A stretch of 64,000 nt of DNA from Candidatus Microgenomates bacterium (GCA_016188915.1 JACPGU010000001.1:134984-198983), one strand, 5' to 3'. Shown: positions 18,547 through 25,785, counted from the first letter of the stretch. Notes: a model not told the origin generated them from the letters alone. Made by a program: numbers and translations.

Positions 18547-18708
18547 TAACCAAATTCAAATCATCAAAGTTTAATTTTTGAGCTTATTGTTGATAGTGCT
18601 GAAAATAAGATTAAGTTCTTTTGCCTTGTTATTTGTTTTTATTTTTTCGTTACTCATTTAAAAATTGGATGTTTTTTAGAAATTAGATCAATTAGGTCAA
18701 TTAGAAAT

Positions 18709-19254
18709 TTATAATGATATTTCTTTCTCTTTCTTCTCTACTATTACATCAATCTCTTTTGTTTTTTCGTCCAATAGCTTTTGTATTTCTTTTTCTAATC
18801 TTTCTACGATATCTTCTCCAAGAGAATCTTTTAGTTTTTTGCCTTGATCGATGGCTTCCCGACGAATATTGCGAAGCGCTACTTTCGTCTCTTCGGCTTT
18901 TTTGCTGATTGTTTTTTTCAGCTCCTCTCGGCGTTCGGCGGAAAGTTCGGGGAGTGTGACGCGAATATTTTCGCCCATATTAACCACACCAACACCGAGA
19001 TTGGCAGCGCGTAGAGCATCTTCAATATTTTTCACATTATTCCTGTCCCAAGGATTAATCACGATAGACATCGCGTCCGGCACAGTGATAGACGCCACTT
19101 CTTTGACGCGCATCGATTGCCCGTAAATATCGAGCCTGATATCCTCCACCAAAATAGCGTTCGCTCTCCCGGTACGAACAGAGCGGATTTCGTTTTCAAA
19201 AAATTCTATGGCTTTGGCAAATTTTTCTTTGGCAGATTTTAATATTTCTTCCAT
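18709..19254 (-). CDS. frr: Ribosome recycling factor
   Basis: Splits post-termination ribosomes with EF-G. It is 181 aa, normal length, with the signature RTGRANAILVEDIRLDIYG near residues 28-46 and the LPELSAERREELKK block near 103. The rest is the long charged three-helix bundle. Confidence 0.97.
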   Translation of the reverse strand: MEEILKSAKEKFAKAIEFFENEIRSVRTGRANAILVEDIRLDIYGQSMRVKEVASITVPDAMSIVINPWDRNNVKNIEDALRAANLGVGVVNMGENIRVTLPELSAERREELKKTISKKAEETKVALRNIRREAIDQGKKLKDSLGEDIVERLEKEIQKLLDEKTKEIDVIVEKKEKEISL

Positions 19255-19343
19255 AATGAATATGATAGCACAAATTTTTTGAGATAGTATAGAGCTAAGC
19301 GTTTGACCTTCTCCGCAAAGATGTCCAACATCCTGCCTTGTCA

Positions 19344-19380
19344 GCCCGCTTCTCCCAAGCGGAAGCAGAGGCGAGCAGGC
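19344..19380. repeat. 37-bp GC-rich interspersed repeat, copy 1
   Basis: Core CCCAAGCGGAAGCAGAGG. The same 37 bp occurs at 54700-54736 with two mismatches. It contains the short inverted pair CCGCTT/AAGCGG and lies between frr and speD. Confidence 0.8.
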
Positions 19381-19455
19381 AGGCTGGGCATCTTTTGACG
19401 TCGGACATCAGAACCTCCGTCTCTCGCAAGAGACGGAGCGCTTCGTATTTTTCTT

Positions 19456-19884
19456 CTACGCCAGACTGGCGACCAACTTGGATCTCTCCGCTTCCATAAT
19501 CTTCTTGTTTTCTTCATCGTCTCGCGGGTAGTGAAATCCACGCGAAAAAATATGATGGTCTATTTTTTTCAGCCCAAAACTTTCTTTGATGAAACTCATC
19601 GCCAACTCTACATCAAAAGATTTACAAGAAAAAACATCCAGCGCGATGAAATTGTCTTCCGGAAAAGTGTGGAAAGCAATATGGCTTTCCGCGATGATGA
19701 CTACTCCCGAAATCCCCCATTTCGGATGGGGCGACTCCAAATCTTGCAGGATTTGTGGCCCCATAATCTTCGTCATTTTGATAACATCGGGGAATTTGTC
19801 GAGAATTTTACGGCAGTGTTCGATATCGCCCAAGAGAGTCTTGTCGCCCTCGTAGCCCTCGAGCGTTAAGTGCAAACCAAACAT
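19456..19884 (-). CDS. speD: S-adenosylmethionine decarboxylase proenzyme
   Basis: Makes decarboxylated SAM for aminopropyl transfer to polyamines. It is 142 aa, the short prokaryotic class. The self-cleavage site is ESHIAFHTFPE: Ser67 would become the pyruvoyl group after cleavage between Glu66 and Ser67. AGGAGG precedes the ATG at 19884 by 7 bp. No spermidine synthase is present in the window, so its partner must be elsewhere or the product has another use. Confidence 0.93.
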   Translation of the reverse strand: MFGLHLTLEGYEGDKTLLGDIEHCRKILDKFPDVIKMTKIMGPQILQDLESPHPKWGISGVVIIAESHIAFHTFPEDNFIALDVFSCKSFDVELAMSFIKESFGLKKIDHHIFSRGFHYPRDDEENKKIMEAERSKLVASLA

Positions 19885-19940
19885 TTTGTTTTCCTCCTGA
19901 TTTTTTTCGTGATTTTATTACTATTTTTTATATCAAAAAA

Positions 19941-19968
19941 ATTATAGAGCCATTTGACAATTATGCAA
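19941..19968 (-). promoter_or_regulatory. speD promoter
   Basis: TTGCAT (19963-19968), 16-bp spacer, TATAAT (19941-19946) on the minus strand, about 55 bp upstream of speD. Confidence 0.55.
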
Positions 19969-20078
19969 TAGTTTTTTTTAGACGCTAATTAATGCGAATT
20001 TTTGCAAATTGCGCGGAGGGAAACCAAAAAGCGGATTGACATTCGCCAATCCGCCCTTAATTTCTTATTTTCTTAATT

Positions 20079-20537
20079 CTATCCCCCCACCTGATATACT
20101 ACGAATCTTTTGATAACAATATTCTCCCCCGTCTTACTGATGAGCTCTTTTAAGAGATCGGAGATTTTCTTGCCGGAATCTTTGATGAAATCTTGCGCCA
20201 GCAATTCTTCCACATCATTTGGCTTCATAGAGATAATCTGCAAAGTCAATTCCTTAACGAAATTACTGAAATCTTCATTTTTGGCTACGAAATCTGTTTC
20301 GCAACCAACTTCCACCAGCACAGCCGATTTGCCATCACCATGTACATAGGCGCCGATTTTACCCTGGCCTGTCGCACGGTCGGCACGTTTTACCATCTTA
20401 TCCCCCGCCTTTGACTTCAAAATCTCCAAGGCCTTGACCTTGTCGCCACCGGCTTCTTCCAGAGCATTTTTGATATCCATCACTCCCAGCCCCGTTTCCT
20501 CTCTGATTGTTTGCACATCTTTGGTGGAAATTGACAT
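20079..20537 (-). CDS. tsf: Elongation factor Ts, short form
   Basis: Nucleotide exchange factor for EF-Tu. It is 152 aa against about 280 in E. coli. The N-terminal UBA-like segment with RETGLGVMDIKNALEEAGGD and the core GKIGAYVHGDGKSAVLVEVGCETDFVAKNEDF (the TDFVA motif contacts EF-Tu) are present, but the second core subdomain is missing. It sits 49 bp downstream of rpsB, the usual rpsB-tsf pair. Confidence 0.95.
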   Translation of the reverse strand: MSISTKDVQTIREETGLGVMDIKNALEEAGGDKVKALEILKSKAGDKMVKRADRATGQGKIGAYVHGDGKSAVLVEVGCETDFVAKNEDFSNFVKELTLQIISMKPNDVEELLAQDFIKDSGKKISDLLKELISKTGENIVIKRFVVYQVGG

Positions 20538-20585
20538 AAATTCTTAATTTAGATAGGTCTTATTCGTTCCATCGATCATATATTT

Positions 20586-21260
20586 TTACTCCAACGCTTT
20601 TTCTACTTCTCCCAAAATCATTGTCACTACTTCTTTGACATCATCATTGATAGGGATAGGAAAAGCTACGGATGAAGGATCGCTATTGCTATCAACCAAG
20701 GCGACTACTGGCAATTTCAAAGTCTTGGCTTCAGCAATGGCTGTTTTTTCTACTATAGTGTCAATAACGAAAATAGCATCCGGCACTTTGAGCATATTTT
20801 TGACACCCTCAAAATTTTTGTTCAAACGGTTGATTTCTTTACCGATAGAAGATTTTTCTTTTTTAGTCAGCTCCTCCCATTTTTCACCACCTACCATTGC
20901 CTCCATATTGCGTAATTTTTCAATTTGCTTTTTCAGCGTAGAAAAATTAGTCAGCAATCCACCCGGCCAGCGATTGGTAATAAAATACCAATTATTTTTG
21001 ATAGCAATTTCTTTGACTGCATTATTTACCTGAGGCTTGGTACAAACAAAAAGAATATTTTTGCCTTGTTTTTTCAGATCCTGAATAAAGACCAGGGCCG
21101 AAGACAGTTTCAAAACAGTTTGTTCAAGATCAATCAAATGCACTCCTTCGCGCAAACCAAAAATATATTGCTTCATCTTGGGATTGTATTTTTCCCGGAT
21201 GTGTCCATAATGCGCGCCCGCGCCAAGCAGGTCTTTCATCGTGAATGTAGATATCTTCAT
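20586..21260 (-). CDS. rpsB: 30S ribosomal protein S2
   Basis: 224 aa. Diagnostic segments: LLGAGAHYGHIREKYNPKM, YIFGLREGVHLIDLEQT, NNWYFITNRWPGGLLTNF and the end PVVALVDSNSDPSSVAFPIPINDD. Cotranscribed with tsf. Confidence 0.97.
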   Translation of the reverse strand: MKISTFTMKDLLGAGAHYGHIREKYNPKMKQYIFGLREGVHLIDLEQTVLKLSSALVFIQDLKKQGKNILFVCTKPQVNNAVKEIAIKNNWYFITNRWPGGLLTNFSTLKKQIEKLRNMEAMVGGEKWEELTKKEKSSIGKEINRLNKNFEGVKNMLKVPDAIFVIDTIVEKTAIAEAKTLKLPVVALVDSNSDPSSVAFPIPINDDVKEVVTMILGEVEKALE

Positions 21261-21311
21261 TTGTTTAATCTTTTAATTTCTTATTTTTTTACTTTCTTAT
21301 TTTCTTATTTA

Positions 21312-21578
21312 TTATATTTTCGGTGTTTTTTCGGCTTTGATTTTCGCTCTTTTTTCTTTCTTGGAAACTAGATTTTCTTTTTTCAGCTCCATTCTTTTTT
21401 TGAATTTTTCCACCTTGCCAGCTGTATCAATTATTTTTTGCTTGCCGGTGAAAAATGGATGGCACGCCGAACATAGTTCCACCGAGATTTCGGCCTTGGT
21501 GGAACCGGTTTGAAAAGTATTGCCACAAGAACATGTGACGGTGGCCGTATGGTATTCGGGATGAATGCCTGTTTTCAT
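21312..21578 (-). CDS. rpmE: 50S ribosomal protein L31 (zinc form)
   Basis: 88 aa from ATG 21578 (MKTGIHPEYHTATVTCSCGN). A TTG two codons earlier is also in frame but less likely. CSC...CSAC gives the four-cysteine zinc site. After the L31 core (about 70 residues) there is a lysine-rich tail, KKENLVSKKEKRAKIKAEKT. Confidence 0.95.
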   Translation of the reverse strand: MKTGIHPEYHTATVTCSCGNTFQTGSTKAEISVELCSACHPFFTGKQKIIDTAGKVEKFKKRMELKKENLVSKKEKRAKIKAEKTPKI

Positions 21579-21709
21579 GCGCAAAAATTAATAGTTTCAA
21601 CGCAAAAGAGTTGAACAAAGGTATTATACAGAGAAAATATCATTCGCACAAGGTTTTTATCGCCACTAGGTTTCTAAAAAATGTAAAAATAGCCCTACCA
21701 AGCAAAGTA

Positions 21710-21738
21710 TTGACAAACTACTCTTAGTCTGCTAAGAT
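21710..21738 (+). promoter_or_regulatory. Promoter of the tRNA-like transcript
   Basis: TTGACA (21710-21715), 17-bp spacer, TAAGAT (21733-21738), 32 bp before the tRNA. Confidence 0.8.
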
Positions 21739-21770
21739 TCGGAGTAAAGAAAATCGTGCGTTAAAATAAA

Positions 21771-21844
21771 GCGAGGGTAGCTCAACTGGTAGAGCGATCG
21801 GCTCCTAGACCGAACGGTTGCAGGTTCAAGTCCTGCCCCTTGCT
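21771..21844 (+). tRNA. tRNA with CCT anticodon but an 8-nt anticodon loop
   Basis: Cloverleaf: 7-bp acceptor (GCGAGGG/CCCTTGC), D arm GCTC-AACTGGTA-GAGC, anticodon stem ATCGG/CCGAA, 5-nt variable loop, T arm GCAGG-TTCAAGT-CCTGC. The loop is CTCCTAGA, one nucleotide longer than the usual seven. The nominal anticodon CCT would read AGG (Arg). Pair 3:70 is G-U, the alanine identity pair; pair 27:43 is A-A; A20, an arginine element, is absent; the discriminator is T; no CCA is encoded. It may be a tRNA with altered decoding or a decaying one. Confidence 0.75.
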
Positions 21845-21845
21845 C

Positions 21846-22075
21846 AATATTCTCTCAAAAGATGTAGTTTTTTTCTCCGGCACAATGTCGCAGACGCCTC
21901 CCACGGATCCCTTCAAAAGAGGGCCGTCCCGAGGAACGGACTCAACCCCGGTTGTGCCATCCTTCTTATGTTGGGGGGCAAAGAACTGTTGATCGGATTG
22001 CTAGACGGGGTAGTTCACTCCTTTCTATCCCTTAGGCTTTCTGATCCGGTTTTTTGCTTCCTTCGCCTATTTAAT
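21846..22075 (+). ncRNA. Candidate structured RNA between tRNA and terminator
   Basis: 230 nt with no convincing ORF, between the tRNA and a strong terminator and probably on the same transcript. A 7-bp helix GGCACAA/TTGTGCC (21879-21885 with 21952-21958) closes an 80-nt domain. A second domain has ATCGGAT/ATCCGGT and GGGGTAG/CTATCCC nested around 21991-22050. It does not match the signature sequences I know for RNase P RNA, SRP RNA or tmRNA. Confidence 0.4.
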
Positions 22076-22117
22076 GTCCCTGCCGACACGCTTGCGTGTC
22101 AGTAGGGATATTTTTTG
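22076..22117 (+). terminator. Strong hairpin terminator upstream of prfA
   Basis: TCCCT...GACACGC/GCGTGTC...AGGGA stem with a TT loop, followed by TATTTTTTG. Confidence 0.85.
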
Positions 22118-22140
22118 TTCAAAAATATCCTCTGCCGTGC

Positions 22141-22146
22141 TACAAT
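22141..22146 (+). promoter_or_regulatory. prfA extended -10 promoter, probably leaderless
   Basis: TGCTACAAT ends 7 nt before the prfA ATG; there is no Shine-Dalgarno. The same CGTGTGCTAYAAT layout recurs at 23899 and 24078. Confidence 0.5.
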
Positions 22147-22153
22147 ACTCATT

Positions 22154-23197
22154 ATGGAAAAAGAAATAGAAGCGTTGAAATTGAAATTAAAAGAAATCGA
22201 GGCTCAAATGGCCGAGCCCGATTTTGTGATGTCTGAAAATTATGTGAAGACCAGTCAAGAATACGCGCAGTTGAAAAAGATTGTAGAGGCGTGGGAAGAT
22301 TTGCAGAAAGCCGAAAAACAATTCGCGGGGAATGAGCAGATCATTATCGCTAACGAAGATCCGGAGTTGGTTAAAATCGCTACTGATGAAAATAAGAAAC
22401 TTTCAGAAAGGATTCAGGATTTAGGATTTAGGATTCAGGAATTTCTTTCTCCAAAAGATCCTCTGGACCAAAAAAGTATCATTATGGAAATCCGTCCGGC
22501 CGCCGGTGGCGAAGAGTCGGCGCTTTTTGGTGAAGAATTACTCCGCATGTATTCGCGCTACGGCGAGAGCAAAGGGTACAGTGTCTCCCCTATTGATATT
22601 TCTTACTCTGATCTCGGTGGCATCAAATCGGCGACTTTGGAGATTTTAGGACTCGGCGCGTATTCTTGCTTCAAGTATGAATCAGGCGTTCACCGCGTCC
22701 AAAGAATTCCAGCAACGGAAAGTATGGGGCGCGTCCACACCTCCACTGTTACCGTGGCGGTTCTACCGGAAGCCGAAGAAGTGGATTTGAGAATCAAGCC
22801 GGAAGATGTGCGACTGGATTTGTTCCGCTCAAGTGGTCCGGGCGGACAAAATGTGAACAAAACAGAAACAGCGGTGCGGCTGACCCACCTGCCGACAGGG
22901 CTTATAGTCTCCTGTCAAGACGAAAAATCACAGCTAAAAAATAAAGAAAAAGCGATGAAAGTGCTACGTTCTCGGCTCTACGAGCTGGAGAGAGAGAAAC
23001 TCGCCAAAGAACGGGGTGACGCCCGCAAAAGTCAGATTGGTTCTGGCGACAGGAGTGAAAAAATCCGCACCTACAATTTCCCGCAATCGCGCGTCACCGA
23101 CCACCGCGTCAACCAGTCCTTTCACAATCTCCCCGCTATTATGGAAGGCGAGCTAGACGAGATCGTCAGCTCTCTCCGCGAAGCGGAGAAAAAATAG
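22154..23197 (+). CDS. prfA: Peptide chain release factor 1
   Basis: Releases peptides at UAA and UAG. 347 aa from ATG 22154. PAT at residues 186-188 is the RF1 codon-recognition tripeptide, and GGQ at 230-232 is the catalytic motif (SSGPGGQNVNKT). Residues 84-98 (SERIQDLGFRIQEFL) are encoded by a microsatellite-like run of AGGATTYAGGATTTAGG units that looks like intergenic repeat absorbed into the gene. The gene itself stops with TAG. Confidence 0.96.
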   Translation: MEKEIEALKLKLKEIEAQMAEPDFVMSENYVKTSQEYAQLKKIVEAWEDLQKAEKQFAGNEQIIIANEDPELVKIATDENKKLSERIQDLGFRIQEFLSPKDPLDQKSIIMEIRPAAGGEESALFGEELLRMYSRYGESKGYSVSPIDISYSDLGGIKSATLEILGLGAYSCFKYESGVHRVQRIPATESMGRVHTSTVTVAVLPEAEEVDLRIKPEDVRLDLFRSSGPGGQNVNKTETAVRLTHLPTGLIVSCQDEKSQLKNKEKAMKVLRSRLYELEREKLAKERGDARKSQIGSGDRSEKIRTYNFPQSRVTDHRVNQSFHNLPAIMEGELDEIVSSLREAEKK

Positions 23198-23356
23198 GTC
23201 CTGTCCGATCCGACATCCGCCACCAGTATGATGATCTGCCTCATTCACCAGACCAACTATCTCCTCGATCAGCAACTCCGCGCGCTGGAAAAAAGCTTCC
23301 TCGAAGAAGGCGGTTTTACGGAGAGATTGTATCGAGAGAGAAAGAAGAGGCAATGA
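23198..23356 (+). pseudogene. Fragment of a four-helix-bundle suffix domain
   Basis: In frame with, and directly after, the prfA stop codon reads VLSDPTSATS then MMICLIHQTNYLLDQQLRAL and EEGGFTERLYRERKKRQ. This strongly resembles the suffix domain found at the end of some four-helix bundle (S23/Avd-like) proteins. The N-terminal bundle is missing. ATG 23228 could start a 42-residue product, but no Shine-Dalgarno is seen, so a remnant is likelier. Confidence 0.5.
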
Positions 23357-23386
23357 AAAAGCCCCGACGTAGAGTCCGGAGCTTTT
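23356..23386. terminator. Terminator shared by convergent units
   Basis: AAAAGC...GCTTTT outer stem with CCG/CGG inner pairs; T runs on both strands. It lies between the prfA unit and the convergent 23421-23735 gene. Confidence 0.65.
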
Positions 23387-23420
23387 GAATTCATTTCCTC
23401 CCGCGCCACGCGCCGTCAGG

Positions 23421-23735
23421 TCAGACAAACCACCAGACGGTTAAAGCAACACCGGAGATCATGTATGTAGATATGGACCATGCCATATACCAGCCATTCT
23501 CGCCTTCGAAATTCATACCCATGAAGAGTACAAGAAGAAGGACAATGGTAGCGATGATGTAGTCACTAAGGGAATAATGGTTGAGCACGCCGGCCGCAGA
23601 AATGAGGGCCACGCCGGCAAAGACAAAGCAAAACAGGGAAATGGAGATGCTGGTCTTTTTTCTCCTGAAAGAGGAGATATTGGAAAACATCATGACTACG
23701 ATTGCTGCCACGGCTACTATTTGGATAATGTTCAC
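23421..23735 (-). CDS. Small polytopic membrane protein, 104 aa
   Basis: GTG start at 23735 (MNIIQIVAVAAIVVMMF). Four hydrophobic segments cover residues about 3-20, 28-48, 56-74 and 83-103, with a short basic loop SSFRRKKTS after the first. No family is recognised. It is a stand-alone unit with its own consensus promoter (23800-23828) and terminator (23356-23386). Confidence 0.6.
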   Translation of the reverse strand: MNIIQIVAVAAIVVMMFSNISSFRRKKTSISISLFCFVFAGVALISAAGVLNHYSLSDYIIATIVLLLVLFMGMNFEGENGWYMAWSISTYMISGVALTVWWFV

Positions 23736-23799
23736 TTTTCAAGGTCCTTTCCTCCCGCTCCTTGGAGCAGGACTTTTGAATTTAACTCCATCTACCTGC

Positions 23800-23828
23800 A
23801 TTATACCGCGAAATCCCCTACTTGTCAA
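23800..23828 (-). promoter_or_regulatory. Promoter of the 23421-23735 gene
   Basis: TTGACA (23823-23828), 17-bp spacer, TATAAT (23800-23805) on the minus strand: perfect consensus. Confidence 0.85.
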
Positions 23829-23898
23829 TATATGTGGCTGAAATGAGCCATTTTTGTCATTGGTTTACTTGGTTTGAAGATAGTGCTTTGCCGTGTGC

Positions 23899-24003
23899 TA
23901 TAATAGAGTTATGCCAAAAAATAGCCAAGGCAATAGCCGAGGCAATGTCCGACTTTGCCGAAATATGTTTTGTACCACAGACCTCCGAGGTCTGGTTGAA
24001 TAA
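23899..24003 (+). repeat. Duplicated promoter and start region with a 30-codon frame
   Basis: GTGTGCTATAAT, then 6 nt, then ATGCCAAAAAA at 23911 mirrors the promoter/start of the next gene (GTGTGCTACAAT, 6 nt, ATGCCAAAAAA at 24090). The frame opened here ends after 30 codons at 24003. Downstream is a second short repeat, GAGGCAATGTCCGACTT, at about 23941 and 24016, and a CAGACCTC/GAGGTCTG palindrome. It looks like a partial duplication of the following gene's 5' end. Confidence 0.6.
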
Positions 24004-24089
24004 TCTAGCTTAACCGAGGCAATGTCCGACTTCGCCGGAGTGTAGTAACTCAAAAGTATCCTTTTGTCGCCGTGTGCTACAATGAGAGT

Positions 24090-24662
24090 ATGCCAAAAAA
24101 ACAAAAATCGAACTTTTTATTCCGCTATCCGAAACTTTTGTTTCTCTTGGCGACTTTTGTTCTCGCCTACATTATTTTTGCGGAAAAAGATTTTTTGTTT
24201 CTGCAAGAAGCGTTGATAGCGACGGGATATCTTGGCAGTTTCCTGCTTGGCATTTTCTTCGTCTACGGCTTCACGGCTGGTCCCGCGACCGCCTTGCTTT
24301 TGCTTACCTCCGGAGAACAAAACATCATCATCGCGGGTCTTGTCGCCGGTTGTGGCGCGCTACTGGGAGACCTTGTTATTTTCCGTTTTATCCGCCATTA
24401 TTTTACGGATGAGATAGAGTCGTTGGGGAAAGAAAAAATCATAAATTCCATCGGACGCTTTCTGCCGAAAATAGTAAAGAAATATCTTACTCTTACCTCC
24501 GCCGTTATCATCATCGCCTCTCCTCTGCCGGATGAAATTGGCGTTACCCTTCTCGCCTCATCACCTATTATTTCAACAAAATACTTTTCTATTCTGTCTT
24601 ATATCTTGAATACCTTGGGTATCTTCACCATCTTGTTTGCTAGCACTTATTTAAGTAAATAA
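24090..24662 (+). CDS. Polytopic membrane protein, possibly VTT/DedA-like
   Basis: 190 aa from ATG 24090, 6 nt after a TACAAT box, so probably leaderless. After a basic N-terminus (MPKKQKSNFLFRYPK) come about five hydrophobic segments. The loop GFTAGPATALLLL and GALLGDLVIFRFIR resemble the re-entrant/Gly-rich segments of DedA/VTT transporters, but the classic motifs are not clear, so the family is tentative. The next gene follows after 6 bp. Confidence 0.55.
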   Translation: MPKKQKSNFLFRYPKLLFLLATFVLAYIIFAEKDFLFLQEALIATGYLGSFLLGIFFVYGFTAGPATALLLLTSGEQNIIIAGLVAGCGALLGDLVIFRFIRHYFTDEIESLGKEKIINSIGRFLPKIVKKYLTLTSAVIIIASPLPDEIGVTLLASSPIISTKYFSILSYILNTLGIFTILFASTYLSK

Positions 24663-24668
24663 TACCCT

Positions 24669-25202
24669 ATGCTCAAAAAAATTCTTCTTTTCCCTACTAT
24701 GCGTCAAACTTTTGAATGGGATTGTGGCGCCAAAGCGGTTCAATCAGTATTGGCCTATTATGGCATTGACGAAAGAGAAGAAGTGCTGATGAAGCTAGCC
24801 GGCACTACTAAAAACGGCACTCCCATAAAAGGGATAAAAAAAGTGCTCAAAAAATATGGGCTGGATTTTGAAGATCATGAAATGACGATCAAGGATTTGA
24901 AGAAATTTATCAAAAAAAAGATGCCCGTTATTATTTTGCTTCAAGCTTGGGCAGAGAAAAAGCATGTGGACTGGAGCAACCATTGGGAGAGCGGACATTT
25001 CGCCGTCGTCATCGGATATGACAGGAAAAGAATTTACTTTGAAGATCCGGCTTCCACCACTAGAACATTTCTAACCTATGAAGAGTTAGAAAAAAGATGG
25101 CACGATTTTGATATGGGAACGAAAAAATACATACATTACGGCATTGCCGTTCATGGCAAACACCCCTCTTTCAGCTTCAAGAGATTTATCCGCATGGAAT
25201 AA
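24669..25202 (+). CDS. C39-like cysteine peptidase domain protein
   Basis: 177 aa. Residues of about 8-30 (TMRQTFEWDCGAKAVQSVL) carry the catalytic Cys in the DCG context typical of C39-like domains. GHFAVVIGYD (about 112-121) supplies the His, and FEDPAS the Asp. C39 domains cut double-glycine leader peptides when fused to ABC exporters; here the domain stands alone with no membrane helix, so its substrate is unknown. It is coupled to the preceding membrane protein gene (6-bp gap). Confidence 0.75.
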   Translation: MLKKILLFPTMRQTFEWDCGAKAVQSVLAYYGIDEREEVLMKLAGTTKNGTPIKGIKKVLKKYGLDFEDHEMTIKDLKKFIKKKMPVIILLQAWAEKKHVDWSNHWESGHFAVVIGYDRKRIYFEDPASTTRTFLTYEELEKRWHDFDMGTKKYIHYGIAVHGKHPSFSFKRFIRME

Positions 25203-25291
25203 TTTTGAAGCTCAAGGGGGCGCTGCGCTCTTGATTACTTTAGAGGGAACACGGCAAAGCCGTGAGCTGAAGGACTATTTAAGGGGGAAAT
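25203..25291. repeat. About 90-bp direct repeat, copy 1
   Basis: Includes CTCAAGG...CGCTCTTGATT, a CACGGCAAAGCCGTGAG hairpin and GGACTATTTAAGGGGGAAAT. The second copy is at 25627-25720. Confidence 0.85.
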
Positions 25292-25474
25292 AAAACGAGA
25301 GCCTGATCAGGGCTCTGTGTGTGGTTAACGACCAAAAGCAAAAGGTCTATTTATCTATGATATTCAAAAGATCAAGAATTTTATTTGCTGGAAGAAAGAA
25401 ATAAATCTTTCCTAAAAATGCAAAGAGGATCCCTAAGGACCCTCAAGCTTTAGAATTCATGATCATTGCTGATC
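25285..25474 (-). ncRNA. Candidate small RNA, about 190 nt
   Basis: A consensus promoter (25481-25509) and a good terminator (AGAGCC/GGCTCT hairpin at 25298-25316 followed by CGTTTTATTT on the minus strand) enclose a stretch with only tiny frames of under 12 codons. An internal hairpin lies at 25427-25446 (GAGG.TCC/GGA.CCTC). GATCAG near the 5' end can pair with CTGATC near the 3' end, closing the molecule. Function unknown. Confidence 0.5.
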
Positions 25475-25480
25475 AAGAGC

Positions 25481-25509
25481 ATTGTAGCACAGCCAGTAAA
25501 AAATGTCAA
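25481..25509 (-). promoter_or_regulatory. Promoter of the candidate small RNA
   Basis: TTGACA (25504-25509), 17-bp spacer, TACAAT (25481-25486) on the minus strand, with no gene in front of it. Confidence 0.75.
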
Positions 25510-25626
25510 TATTAGTTTATAAAGCCAAATTTCATGGCTTTATTTTTATTGTTTTGCGTTTCTAAAATATTTTATCCACAAAGGCAAAAAATGCAAAAAG
25601 AGCTCTTAAATAAAGGTAAAGTTTGT

Positions 25627-25720
25627 TTTTTGAAACTCAAGGGGACGCCACGCTCTTGATTGCTTTTTTTTGGGGGGGCACGGCAAAGCCGTGAGATGGA
25701 GGACTATTTAAGGGGGAAAT
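25627..25720. repeat. About 90-bp direct repeat, copy 2
   Basis: Copy of 25203-25291, with a T/G homopolymer expansion in the middle. It ends just before the -35 box of the 25786 gene. Between the two copies lies the candidate small RNA unit. Confidence 0.85.
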
Positions 25721-25722
25721 GC

Positions 25723-25751
25723 TTTACAAAACCGTTTTTTTGTAGTATAAT
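25723..25751 (+). promoter_or_regulatory. Promoter of the 25786 gene
   Basis: TTTACA (25723-25728), 17-bp spacer, TATAAT (25746-25751). Confidence 0.8.
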
Positions 25752-25785
25752 TGGATAATCGAACATAAAAAACTGGGGGTATATT

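Noticed and set aside
21846..22117. RNase P RNA, SRP RNA or tmRNA
   Set aside because: None of the conserved cores I know (GAGGAAAGTCC, GGAAGCAG region, tag frame) is present in either orientation.
25108..25293. 62-codon plus-strand frame spanning the end of the C39 gene and the 90-bp repeat
   Set aside because: It overlaps the C39-like gene in another frame and its tail is repeat sequence; copy 2 of the repeat has a stop in that frame.
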